Assembly: GCA_033875255.1 (NCBI GenBank)
Contig: JAWZSN010000001.1
Location: forward strand, 124,001 to 188,000
Reading direction: 5' to 3'
DNA length: 64,000 nt
Source of the DNA: Marinimicrococcus sp033875255
GTDB taxonomy: Bacteria; Pseudomonadota; Alphaproteobacteria; Geminicoccales; Geminicoccaceae
Position numbers and translations under genes: made by a program. A model generated the notes under the pieces. The model was not told the origin of the DNA, did not search any database, and worked only from the letters and a program-made list of their open reading frames with translations. Shown here piece after piece: positions 42,939 through 50,928 of the stretch; the stretch's first letter is position 1; each line of letters starts with the position of its first letter.

Positions 42939-44495
42939 GTGAAGAGATTGAGCCTTGCCGTGGCAGGTGTCGCGGCGTTGATGGCGAGCGAGGCCAGCGC
43001 AGCACCGCTGGCTTTTCCCGGCGCCGCAGGTTTCGGCGCCGCCGCCAAGGGCGGCCGTGGCGGTGCCGTCTACCAGGTCACCAACCTCAACGATTCCGGT
43101 AGCGGCAGCCTGCGTGCCTGTGCCGAGGCCAGCGGCCCGCGCACTTGCGTGTTTCGCATCGGCGGCACGATCGAGCTGCAGAACGAGATCACCGTCAGCA
43201 GCCCCTATCTGACCATCGCCGGCCAGACTGCGCCCGGCGGCGGGATCCAGTTGCGACTGTCCGACCAGAACAAGCGCCGCGTGCTGCGGATCAGCGCCAG
43301 CGACGTCGTGATCCGCCACCTTCGGCTGCGCCGCGGCGCCACCGCCCGCTCGGCCTATCCCAGCGGCACCTGCTGCGGTGACACGGTGGCCATCCAGGAT
43401 GCGTCGCGGGTCATCCTCGACCATGTGAGCCTGGGCTTCGCCACCGACGAGAACCTGGACCTCAACAACGCCCAGGACGTCACCGTCCAAAACAGCATCA
43501 TCGCTTACGGGCTGCGCTACGCCACCGACAACGACACGGTCTCGGATCCGGCGCAGCACCACTCGATGGGCACCCTGGTGAGCGGCAGCAGCACCCGCTT
43601 CACCCTCTACAAGAACCTGCTGGCCTTCAACATGAACCGCAATCCGCGGCTTCAGGCCGGCCTCAACGACGTGCGCGGCAACGTCATCTACGGCGCCCAG
43701 TTCAACCCGATCACCGCGGACGGCGGCGCCCAGGTGAACGTGGTGGGCAACACGTTCGACCCGCGGCCCGGCACCGGCTTCAGCTACGTCATCAACACCC
43801 GCAGCGCCTCTGCCTATGCCGAGGGCAACGACAGCCCGGTCGGCATGTTCGGCAGCGGCGCCAGCAAGGCGGCGAGCGCCTTCGCGCTGCCCTACGACCT
43901 GCCGGTCGACGCCGGCAGCGCCAAGTCGGAGGTTCTCGCCAAGGCCGGCGCGCAGCCGCGCGACAGCCTCGACCAGCTGGTCGTCGGCCACGTCAAGGCG
44001 GGCAGCGGCAGCGTGATCGACAGCCCGAGCGATGTCGGCGGGTGGCCGGAGCTCGGCAGCGGCAAGGCGCCCGCCGACGTCGACAAGGACGGCATGGACG
44101 ATCTCTGGGAGAGTGCCAACGGCCTGAATCCGGGGAATGCCAACGACCGTAACGCCGACCGCAACGGCGATGGCTACACCAACCTCGAGGAGTATCTGGC
44201 GAGCCTGGTGGATGGCAGCGGCACCACCGGCGGCGACACGACCGGCGGCGACACGACCGGCGGCGACACGACCGGCGGCGACACGACCGGCGGCGGCACG
44301 ACCGGCGGCGGCACGACCGGCGGCGACACCACCGGCGGCGACACGGCCGGCGGCGGCACCACCGGCGGCGACACGACCGGCGGCGACACCAGCGGCGGCG
44401 GCACCACCGGCGGCGACACGGCGCAGCAGGATCGCTGGCAGGAGTGGCGTGAGCGCTGGGAGGAGCGGCGCAATCGCTGGCGGCGCAACGGCTGA
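42939..44495 (+). CDS. Secreted pectate-lyase-like beta-helix protein with calcium-type and repeat tail
   Basis: The GTG start at 42939 has AAGGAG seven bases upstream and gives 518 residues with a signal peptide (cleavage likely after ASA at residue 21). The body resembles PL1-like pectate lyases: FPGAAGFGAAAKGGRGGAVY, TIAGQTAPGGGIQL, DHVSLGFATDENLDL and the repeated short strands of a right-handed beta-helix. Around residues 380-425 are aspartate-rich segments (DVDKDGMDDLWE, DRNADRNGDGYTNLEEY) typical of calcium-binding thrombospondin-3/dockerin-like repeats. Residues 429-493 are 13 five-residue TTGGD-type repeats, then a 25-residue Trp/Arg-rich tail. It lies downstream of an AT-rich interval. 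The substrate is uncertain. Confidence 0.85.
   Translation: MKRLSLAVAGVAALMASEASAAPLAFPGAAGFGAAAKGGRGGAVYQVTNLNDSGSGSLRACAEASGPRTCVFRIGGTIELQNEITVSSPYLTIAGQTAPGGGIQLRLSDQNKRRVLRISASDVVIRHLRLRRGATARSAYPSGTCCGDTVAIQDASRVILDHVSLGFATDENLDLNNAQDVTVQNSIIAYGLRYATDNDTVSDPAQHHSMGTLVSGSSTRFTLYKNLLAFNMNRNPRLQAGLNDVRGNVIYGAQFNPITADGGAQVNVVGNTFDPRPGTGFSYVINTRSASAYAEGNDSPVGMFGSGASKAASAFALPYDLPVDAGSAKSEVLAKAGAQPRDSLDQLVVGHVKAGSGSVIDSPSDVGGWPELGSGKAPADVDKDGMDDLWESANGLNPGNANDRNADRNGDGYTNLEEYLASLVDGSGTTGGDTTGGDTTGGDTTGGDTTGGGTTGGGTTGGDTTGGDTAGGGTTGGDTTGGDTSGGGTTGGDTAQQDRWQEWRERWEERRNRWRRNG
44223..44417 (+). repeat. 13-unit 15-bp tandem repeat inside the lyase gene
   Basis: Thirteen consecutive 15-base units of the type ACCACCGGCGGCGAC encode TTGGD or TTGGG, with two variants (TAGGG and TSGGG). 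Unit length is a multiple of three, so gain or loss of units by slippage would keep the reading frame. The encoded Gly/Thr/Asp stretch is probably a flexible linker between the calcium-type segment and the basic C-terminal tail. Confidence 0.95.
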
Positions 44496-44538
44496 CGCGT
44501 GACGCATGCAGGCTTCGGCCGCGCTATCAAGCGGAGAT

Positions 44539-44574
44539 CGGGGGAGTGGCACGGCTTGGCCGGCCGCTCCCCCG
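44539..44574. terminator. Hairpin between converging lyase and GMC genes
   Basis: CGGGGGAG at 44539-44546 pairs perfectly with CTCCCCCG at 44567-44574 in the 92-base gap between two convergent genes. A symmetrical stem there fits a bidirectional terminator, although no T-run follows on either strand. Confidence 0.45.
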
Positions 44575-44587
44575 GCGCTTCCCGGTC

Positions 44588-46168
44588 CTATTCCCTGGCC
44601 GGCCAGGCGCCCGCCGCCAAGCGTGCCTGGAGATGCTCGGTGAGGCGCGAGGCCAACGCGATGACCGCGTAGGTTGGGTTGGAGTAACCCCCGGTAGGAA
44701 AGACGCCGGGACCCATGACGAGCAGATTGTCCAGCCCGTGCACGCGGCAGTGGCGGTCGACCACGCCCTGCTGCGGGTCCAGCGCCATCCTCGTGGTGCC
44801 CATATGGTGCGAGCCGCCCACATGATGGTGCGCCCATATCTCGTCGTCGTTCGCCGCCAGCCAGTCGGAAGTGCGGAGTGTCCCGGCGTCCAGCCGCTCG
44901 AACTCGGTAGCCAGGAGCGCCAGCGTGCGACGCACGGTGTGTTTGTCGATCTCGCTGAGCCGCCAGTCGAGCCGCAGGCGGTGTAGCCCGAAGCGGTCTC
45001 GCCCGGACCCCAGGGTGACCCGGCTTTCGGGATTGGGTGCCTGCTCGCTGGTGATCCGCAGGTAAAGGCGGCGATCCAGGAGCTCCACGAGAGCGCGCCG
45101 CAGGCCGCCAGGATCCGACACCAGCTCCCGGAGCCTGTCTCGGGGCTGCTCGGGCAGTCTCAGGCGGGCAGCGGCGCGCGCGATCCGCCCCAGGGCCTTG
45201 TAGCCTCTCGAGGTCGACCGGGCGGGGATCGCCTTGCCGAGGCGGATGCAGGCATTGGGTATGCCTTCGTGGCGTTGTGCCTCGTCGCTGAGGCTGATGC
45301 CGCGCTGCACCGGCAGGCCGGCCACCGCAAGCCTCCCATACCCTTTCTTCCAGCGGCCGCGCGGCCGCTCGATACGGCCGCCGATGAAGTACAGGTGGTC
45401 CATGAAATAGCGTCCGACGCGATCATGCCCGTTGCCGATGCCGCGCTCGTCCATGGCGGTGGAGTTCAAGAGCAGGCGAGGGGTCTCGAGGCCGCCGGTG
45501 GCCAGGACGAACGCACGTGCCCGCACCAGCGCGCTGCGCTCCTCGCCAACGTCGACGCGCAGGGCGGAGACGCGTTGTTGCCCGGCGTCGCGCACCACCT
45601 CCAGCACGGTGGCATGCAGCGCGACGAGGATCGTCGGCGAGCTCTCGAGGGCCCGGTAGTGCCTCGCCGCCAGATCGGTCGGGGGCCGCGAATAGGCGAA
45701 GAGCTGGTGCCGAAAGCTGTCCGAGGTCAGCTTCAGCGCGGGCGGCAGCCCCGTCTCCAGCTCCTGCGGCTCATGGGCGGGAATGCCGAGGATCGCGTTC
45801 GCCGCCGGATAGTGGCGCGCCAGCTCGTCCTCGTCCAGCGGCCAGCCCGCGCACGGAATCCACGGACGCGGCGCCAGGTCCTGCGGCGTGAGCAGCGCGC
45901 AGGTCCCACCCCAGATGCCGCTGGTGCCGCCGAAGCGGCGCTGTCGCTTGCGGTCGAGCGGATGGTAGCTCAGCCCGACGACCTCGCCGCGAAACAGCTC
46001 CTGCCCGTCGTCCTCCGCCTCCAGCCCACCGGCTTCGAGAACGACCACGCGCTCCTTGCGGCCGACGAAGCCCAGCGCCACGCCCAGGCCGGCCATGCCC
46101 GAGCCGGCGATGCAGATCTCGCAGCGGAGGTCGGGGGTGCTGGCGGGGCTCCGGCAGTCGACGAACAC
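44588..46168 (-). CDS. GMC-family FAD-dependent oxidoreductase
   Basis: The 526-residue flavoprotein has an N-terminal FAD-binding Rossmann motif (CEICIAGSGMAGLGVALGF) and a C-terminal GMC domain with HHHVGGSHHMGTTRM and GPGVFPTGGYSNPTYAVIALASRL, containing the active-site histidine region. Start: GTG at 46168, with AGGGAG 6 bases upstream, giving VFVDCRSPAS; the frame is open to 46429 but the extension is not homologous in appearance. Substrates of GMC enzymes are alcohols and sugars; this subgroup is unassigned. It converges with the lyase gene, but a shared role in polysaccharide breakdown is speculation. Confidence 0.87.
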   Translation of the reverse strand: MFVDCRSPASTPDLRCEICIAGSGMAGLGVALGFVGRKERVVVLEAGGLEAEDDGQELFRGEVVGLSYHPLDRKRQRRFGGTSGIWGGTCALLTPQDLAPRPWIPCAGWPLDEDELARHYPAANAILGIPAHEPQELETGLPPALKLTSDSFRHQLFAYSRPPTDLAARHYRALESSPTILVALHATVLEVVRDAGQQRVSALRVDVGEERSALVRARAFVLATGGLETPRLLLNSTAMDERGIGNGHDRVGRYFMDHLYFIGGRIERPRGRWKKGYGRLAVAGLPVQRGISLSDEAQRHEGIPNACIRLGKAIPARSTSRGYKALGRIARAAARLRLPEQPRDRLRELVSDPGGLRRALVELLDRRLYLRITSEQAPNPESRVTLGSGRDRFGLHRLRLDWRLSEIDKHTVRRTLALLATEFERLDAGTLRTSDWLAANDDEIWAHHHVGGSHHMGTTRMALDPQQGVVDRHCRVHGLDNLLVMGPGVFPTGGYSNPTYAVIALASRLTEHLQARLAAGAWPARE

Positions 46169-46304
46169 ATGCTTCTCCCTTTGGCTCGTGTCTGCGATGC
46201 GCAAGGCTCGGCACCTTCCACGCTGCGCCCGTGTTCCGGCGGGGGGCAATTCGTCCATGCGGCTGAGCTGCGGAGGCTGGCGCCCGGCAGGCGAGCGTGC
46301 GCCT

Positions 46305-46332
46305 TTGCCGGCTCGTTTCACCATGCTACCTA
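46305..46332 (+). promoter_or_regulatory. Candidate promoter for pccB
   Basis: TTGCCG at 46305-46310 and TACCTA at 46327-46332 are spaced by 16 bases, ending about 50 bases before the pccB start. The same TTGCC...TACCTA pattern occurs before the thiM riboswitch with a 17-base spacer, which strengthens both. The -10 element is far from consensus, so the call is tentative. Confidence 0.35.
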
Positions 46333-46383
46333 CGGCCTCACTTTTCGCGGCTCGCCGCGCGGCGTGAGAGGGGAGAAAACAGG

Positions 46384-47916
46384 GTGCAGGAGATCCTGGG
46401 CAGGCTCGAGGCCAAGCGGCAGGCGGCACGGCAGGGCGGCGGGCAACGGCGGGTCGAGGCGCAGCATGCGCGCGGCAAGCTGTCGGCGCGCGAGCGGATC
46501 GACCTGCTGCTCGATGCCGGCTCCTTCGAGGAAGCCGACATGTTCGTCGAGCACCGCTGCACCGATTTCGGCATGGCGGAGCAGACGGTGCCCGGCGACG
46601 GCGTGGTGACCGGCCACGGCACCGTCAATGGCCGGCTGGTCTTCGTGTTCTCCCAGGACTTCACCGTCTTCGGCGGCTCGCTCTCCGAGGCCCATGCCGA
46701 GAAGATCTGCAAGATCATGGACCGCGCCATGAAGGTGGGCGCGCCGGTGATCGGCATGAACGATTCGGGTGGTGCGCGCATCCAGGAGGGTGTGGCCTCG
46801 CTGGCCGGCTATGCCGAGGTCTTCCAGAAGAACGTGCTGGCCTCGGGCGTCGTGCCGCAGATTTCCATGGTGATGGGGCCGTGCGCCGGCGGGGCGGTCT
46901 ACAGCCCGGCCATGACCGACTTCATCTTCATGGTCCGCGACAGCTCCTACATGTTCGTGACCGGCCCCGACGTGGTGAGGACGGTCACCAACGAGAGCGT
47001 CACTCACGAGGAGCTGGGCGGCGCCTCGACCCACACCCAGCGCTCCGGCGTGGCCGATGCGGCGTTCGACAACGACGTCCAGGCGATCCACGAGCTCCGG
47101 CGGTTCATCGACTTCCTGCCGCTCTCCAACCGCGAGCAGCCGCCGCTGCGGCCCACCGCCGACCCGGCCGACCGCGACGAGCCCTCGCTCGACACGCTGG
47201 TCCCGCCGAACCCCAACAAGCCCTACGACGTCAAGGAGCTGATCGAGAAGGTCGTCGACGAGGGCGACTTCTTCGAGATCCAGCCAGATTTCGCGAAGAA
47301 CATCGTCATCGGCATGGCGCGCATCGACGGCGCCACGGTGGGCATCGTGGCCAACCAGCCGCTGGTCCTGGCCGGCTGCCTCGACATCGACAGCTCGCGC
47401 AAGGCCGCCCGCTTCGTGCGCTTTTGCGACTGCTTCAACATCCCCATCGTGACCTTCGTGGACGTCCCCGGATTCCTGCCCGGCACCACGCAGGAATATG
47501 GCGGCATCATCAAGCATGGGGCCAAGCTGCTCTTCGCCTATGGCGAGGCCACCGTGCCCAAGGTCACGGTCATCACCAGGAAGGCCTATGGCGGCGCCTA
47601 TGACGTGATGGCCTCCAAGCATCTGCGCGGCGATGTGAACTACGCCTGGCCCACCGCCGAGATCGCGGTGATGGGACCCAAGGGGGCAGTCGAGATCATC
47701 TTCCGCGGCGACATGGGCGACCCCGAGAAGATCGAGGCCCGCACCCAGGAATATCGCGAGCGCTTCGCCAATCCCTTCATCGCCGCGCGCCGCGGGTTCA
47801 TCGACGATGTGATCATGCCGCACGGCACCCGCAGGCGGGTGGCCCAGGCGCTGCGCTGGCTCCGCACCAAGGAGCTGGAGAACCCCTGGAAGAAGCACGA
47901 CAACATCCCCCTCTAG
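46384..47916 (+). CDS. pccB: Propionyl/acetyl-CoA carboxylase carboxyltransferase (beta) subunit
   Basis: This 510-residue subunit transfers the carboxyl group from biotin to propionyl-CoA (or acetyl-CoA). GTG at 46384 gives VQEILGRLEAKRQAARQGGGQRRVEAQHARGKL in family style (length equals typical PccB). The two crotonase-fold halves carry FGGSLSEAHAEKICKIMDRA, SGGARIQEGVASL, and GAYDVMASKHLRGDVNYAWPTAEIAVMGPKGA. The biotin-bearing partner gene follows 88 bases later. The neighbours leave open whether it belongs to propionate catabolism through methylmalonyl-CoA; no mutase is in the window. Confidence 0.93.
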   Translation: MQEILGRLEAKRQAARQGGGQRRVEAQHARGKLSARERIDLLLDAGSFEEADMFVEHRCTDFGMAEQTVPGDGVVTGHGTVNGRLVFVFSQDFTVFGGSLSEAHAEKICKIMDRAMKVGAPVIGMNDSGGARIQEGVASLAGYAEVFQKNVLASGVVPQISMVMGPCAGGAVYSPAMTDFIFMVRDSSYMFVTGPDVVRTVTNESVTHEELGGASTHTQRSGVADAAFDNDVQAIHELRRFIDFLPLSNREQPPLRPTADPADRDEPSLDTLVPPNPNKPYDVKELIEKVVDEGDFFEIQPDFAKNIVIGMARIDGATVGIVANQPLVLAGCLDIDSSRKAARFVRFCDCFNIPIVTFVDVPGFLPGTTQEYGGIIKHGAKLLFAYGEATVPKVTVITRKAYGGAYDVMASKHLRGDVNYAWPTAEIAVMGPKGAVEIIFRGDMGDPEKIEARTQEYRERFANPFIAARRGFIDDVIMPHGTRRRVAQALRWLRTKELENPWKKHDNIPL

Positions 47917-47927
47917 GCGGGATGGTC

Positions 47928-47955
47928 GCGGGCTTCCGGCGCACTGGAAGCCCGC
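47928..47955 (+). promoter_or_regulatory. Perfect hairpin between pccB and pccA
   Basis: GCGGGCTTCC at 47928-47937 pairs without mismatch with GGAAGCCCGC at 47946-47955, an 8-base loop between. No T-run follows. In the middle of a two-gene operon, such a stem could protect the upstream mRNA end, be a processing site or cause partial termination that changes the subunit ratio; none of these can be decided by sequence. Confidence 0.5.
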
Positions 47956-48004
47956 CGCGGCACCAGCCGCGGCAATGCAGGTGAGGAAGAAGGCGACCCG
48001 GCTC

Positions 48005-49996
48005 ATGTTCAAGAAGATCCTTATCGCGAACCGCGGCGAGATCGCCTGCCGGATCATCCGCAGCTGCAAGAAGCTCGGGATCGCTACGGTGGCTGTCCAT
48101 TCCGAGGCGGACGCCGACGCGCTGCATGTGCGCATGGCCGACGAGAAGGTGCTGCTCGGGCCGCCGGCCGCTGCCGAGAGCTACCTGCTGGTCGACAAGA
48201 TCGTGGCGGCCTGCAAGGCCACCGGTGCCGAGGCTGTCCACCCCGGTTACGGCTTTCTTTCCGAGCGCGCCGCGTTTGCCCGGGCGCTCGATGAGGCCGG
48301 CATCGTCTTCATCGGTCCGCCGGTGCGCGCCATCGAGGCGATGGGCGACAAGATCGAGAGCAAGCGGCTGGCCCGTGAGGCCGGCGTCTCGACGGTGCCC
48401 GGCACGCTCGACGCCATCGCCGATCCCGAGGAGGCGCGGCGGGTCGCTGCGGAGATCGGCTACCCGGTCATGGTCAAGGCCTCGGCTGGCGGCGGCGGCA
48501 AGGGCATGCGGATCGCCTGGAGCGAGCAGGAGCTGGTGGACGGGCTGGAGCGCGCCCGCTCCGAGGCGCGCTCCTCGTTCGGCGACGACCGCGTGTTCAT
48601 CGAGAAGTTCGTCGAGGAGCCGCGCCACATCGAGATCCAGGTGCTGGGCGACAAGGCCGGCACCATCGTCTATCTGGGCGAGCGCGAGTGCTCGATCCAG
48701 CGCCGCCACCAGAAGGTCATCGAGGAGGCGCCCTCGCCGTTTCTCGACGAGGCCACCCGCAAGGCTATGGGCGAGCAGGCCGTGGCGCTGTCCCAGGCCG
48801 TCGGCTACCACTCGGCCGGCACGGTCGAGTTCATCGTCGACAAGCACCGCAACTTCTACTTCCTCGAGATGAACACGAGGCTCCAGGTCGAGCACCCGGT
48901 GACCGAGCTGGTGACGGGCGTCGATCTGGTCGAGCTGATGATCAAGGTGGCGGCCGGCGAGGCGCTGCCGTTCGGCCAAGACGACGTCCGGCTCGAGGGC
49001 TGGGCGGTCGAGGCGCGGGTCTACGCCGAGGATCCGGGCAGGGGCTTCCTGCCGTCCACCGGCCGGCTGGTGCGCTACGAGGAGCCGGTGGGCAAGGAGA
49101 TCCGGGTCGACAGCGGCGTCGCCGAGGGCGGCGAGGTCTCGATGTTCTACGATCCGATGATCGCCAAGCTGTGCGCCTGGGGGCAGGACAGGGCGACCGC
49201 CGTGGCGCATCTGCGCGAGGCGCTCGATTCCTATGTGATCCGCGGTCCGGCCCACAATATCGGCTTTCTGGGCGCCGTTCTCGCCAACCCGCGCTTCCAG
49301 GAGGGACGCCTTTCCACCGGCTTCATCGCCGAGGAATATGGCGAGCGCTTCGCCGGGCTCGAGCCCGACGTCCCGGGGCGCGCGGCGCTGGCTGCCGTCG
49401 TGGTCGCGATGCGGCTGCGCGAGGCCAGCCGGGCGACCGAGGTCGATGGCCGGCTGCCGGGCTGGCGCTACCGACCAGAGCCGCACTGGACGGTGGAGCT
49501 GGGCCAGGAGCGGATCGACGTCGAACTCGAGGCCGGCGAGGACGAGGAGGGGCAGACCCTGCTCGAGATAGACGGCCGGCGACACGAGGTGCTGCTCGAC
49601 TGGCAGCCGGGCCGCTCGGTGGTGCGTGCCCTGGTGGACGGGAGGCCGCTGACCTTGCAGGCTGATCCGATCAGCGAGGGCTGGCTGGTGCGCCGCGGCG
49701 GCGCCGAGCTGGCGACGCTGGTGCGCACCAGGCGCGCCGCCGACTTCGCCGCGCGCATGCCGGCCAAGGTGGTGGCCGACACGTCGCGGCTGGTCACCTC
49801 TCCCATGCCAGGCCTGATCGTCGCGATCCAGGTCGAGGCGGGCCAGGACGTGAAGGCCGGCCAGGAGCTGTGCATCCTCGAGGCCATGAAGATGGAGAAC
49901 GTGCTGCGCGCCGAGCGCGACGGCACGATCGCCGAGGTCAAGGTTAAGGCCCGCGACGCGGTCTCGGCCGACCAGGTGCTCATCACCTTCGCCTGA
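48005..49996 (+). CDS. pccA: Biotin-dependent acyl-CoA carboxylase alpha subunit (biotin carboxylase + BCCP)
   Basis: The 663-residue protein joins a biotin carboxylase domain (FKKILIANRGEIACRIIRSCKKLG; ATP-grasp KASAGGGGKGMRIAW; EFIVDKHRNFYFLEMNTRLQVEHPVTE), a linker domain and a C-terminal biotinyl domain with EAMKMEN, where Lys629 is the biotin site. An alternative ATG at 47975 lacks a ribosome-binding site; the ATG at 48005 starts the family-typical MFKKILIANRGE. Length and pairing with pccB favour propionyl-CoA carboxylase over methylcrotonyl- or acetyl-CoA carboxylases, but specificity is inferred. Confidence 0.93.
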   Translation: MFKKILIANRGEIACRIIRSCKKLGIATVAVHSEADADALHVRMADEKVLLGPPAAAESYLLVDKIVAACKATGAEAVHPGYGFLSERAAFARALDEAGIVFIGPPVRAIEAMGDKIESKRLAREAGVSTVPGTLDAIADPEEARRVAAEIGYPVMVKASAGGGGKGMRIAWSEQELVDGLERARSEARSSFGDDRVFIEKFVEEPRHIEIQVLGDKAGTIVYLGERECSIQRRHQKVIEEAPSPFLDEATRKAMGEQAVALSQAVGYHSAGTVEFIVDKHRNFYFLEMNTRLQVEHPVTELVTGVDLVELMIKVAAGEALPFGQDDVRLEGWAVEARVYAEDPGRGFLPSTGRLVRYEEPVGKEIRVDSGVAEGGEVSMFYDPMIAKLCAWGQDRATAVAHLREALDSYVIRGPAHNIGFLGAVLANPRFQEGRLSTGFIAEEYGERFAGLEPDVPGRAALAAVVVAMRLREASRATEVDGRLPGWRYRPEPHWTVELGQERIDVELEAGEDEEGQTLLEIDGRRHEVLLDWQPGRSVVRALVDGRPLTLQADPISEGWLVRRGGAELATLVRTRRAADFAARMPAKVVADTSRLVTSPMPGLIVAIQVEAGQDVKAGQELCILEAMKMENVLRAERDGTIAEVKVKARDAVSADQVLITFA

Positions 49997-50031
49997 GTCA
50001 TCTTTCCGCAGCGCAAAACGCTCCTTATATC

Positions 50032-50060
50032 GGGGCCGGCCGGCATTTGCCGCCGGCCCC
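50032..50060 (+). terminator. Hairpin after pccA
   Basis: GGGGCCGGC at 50032-50040 pairs with GCCGGCCCC at 50052-50060, with a further GGC/GCC inside. It stands between the pccA stop and the sodium channel start. TCGTC rather than a T-run follows, so it may be a terminator or stabilising stem. Confidence 0.45.
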
Positions 50061-50086
50061 TCGTCATGAACTGGGAGACGGAGCGA

Positions 50087-50899
50087 ATGGCGACCGCGTT
50101 GGCGGCCCAGGGCGGCCTGCGTGCCCGGCTTCGCCGGCTGGTGGAGGCGCGCCCCTTCGAGCGCGCGGTAGTGGCGGTGATCGTCCTCAACGCCCTGGTC
50201 CTGGGCCTCGAGACGTCCGAGGCGGCCATGGCGGCGGCGGGCCCGCTGCTGGTCGCCCTCGACCAGGCAGCGCTGCTGTTCTTCGTGGCGGAGCTGGCGA
50301 TCCGTATCATCGCGGCCGGGCCGCGTTTCTTCCTGGGCGGCTGGAACCTCTTCGATACCGCCATCGTCGGGGTCTCGCTGGTCCCGGCGGGGCAGGGGCT
50401 CCAGGTGCTGCGCTCGCTGCGCATCCTGCGGGCGCTCAGGCTCGTCTCGCTGGTGCCCGAGATGCGCCGGGTGGTGCAGGCGCTGCTCGCCGCCATTCCC
50501 GGCATGGGCTCGGTGATGGTGCTGCTGGCGCTGGTCTTCTACGTGGCGGCGGTGATGGCCACCCAGCTCTTCGGGGCGGCCTTCCCCGACTGGTTCGGCA
50601 CGCTCGGACGCTCGCTCTACACGCTCTTCCAGGTGATGACGCTGGAGAGCTGGTCGATGGGCATCGTGCGGCCGGTGATGGACGCCTACCCCTTCGCCTG
50701 GCTCTATTTCCTGCCCTTCATCCTGCTCACCACCTTCGCCGTCCTGAACCTCGTGGTGGCCATCATCGTCAATGCCATGCAGAAGGTGCACGAGGACGAC
50801 GCGGCGGCGGCCCAGCATGCCGACCAGGCGGAGATTCTGGGCGAGCTCCGGGCTCTGCGCCGCGAGGTCGAGGCGCTGCGCCGCGGCGGGGCAGACTGA
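50087..50899 (+). CDS. NaChBac-type voltage-gated sodium channel
   Basis: The 270-residue membrane protein is a single-domain voltage-gated channel. Six membrane segments are visible. S4 (VLRSLRILRALRLV) has arginines at 109, 112, 115 and 118, every third position. The pore loop TLFQVMTLESWSM ends in the selectivity filter TLESWSM (185-191), identical to that of NaChBac/NavAb channels, which pass sodium with four Glu residues in a ring. S6 (LPFILLTTFAVLNLVVAIIVNAMQ) is followed by a charged C-terminal helix that could form a coiled coil (about 245-265). The ATG at 50087 follows GGAG; an ATG at 50066 is also open. Exonuclease III lies 29 bases downstream. Confidence 0.9.
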   Translation: MATALAAQGGLRARLRRLVEARPFERAVVAVIVLNALVLGLETSEAAMAAAGPLLVALDQAALLFFVAELAIRIIAAGPRFFLGGWNLFDTAIVGVSLVPAGQGLQVLRSLRILRALRLVSLVPEMRRVVQALLAAIPGMGSVMVLLALVFYVAAVMATQLFGAAFPDWFGTLGRSLYTLFQVMTLESWSMGIVRPVMDAYPFAWLYFLPFILLTTFAVLNLVVAIIVNAMQKVHEDDAAAAQHADQAEILGELRALRREVEALRRGGAD

Positions 50900-50928
50900 G
50901 CCGGCCGGCGGTCGGCAGAGAGGAACTC

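Noticed and set aside
44223..44417. Repeat array considered as CRISPR
   Set aside because: The 15-bp units abut without spacers and encode an in-frame peptide repeat.
50025..50030. TTATAT element after pccA as a -10 box for the sodium channel gene
   Set aside because: No credible -35 sequence is found at 16-18 bases upstream.
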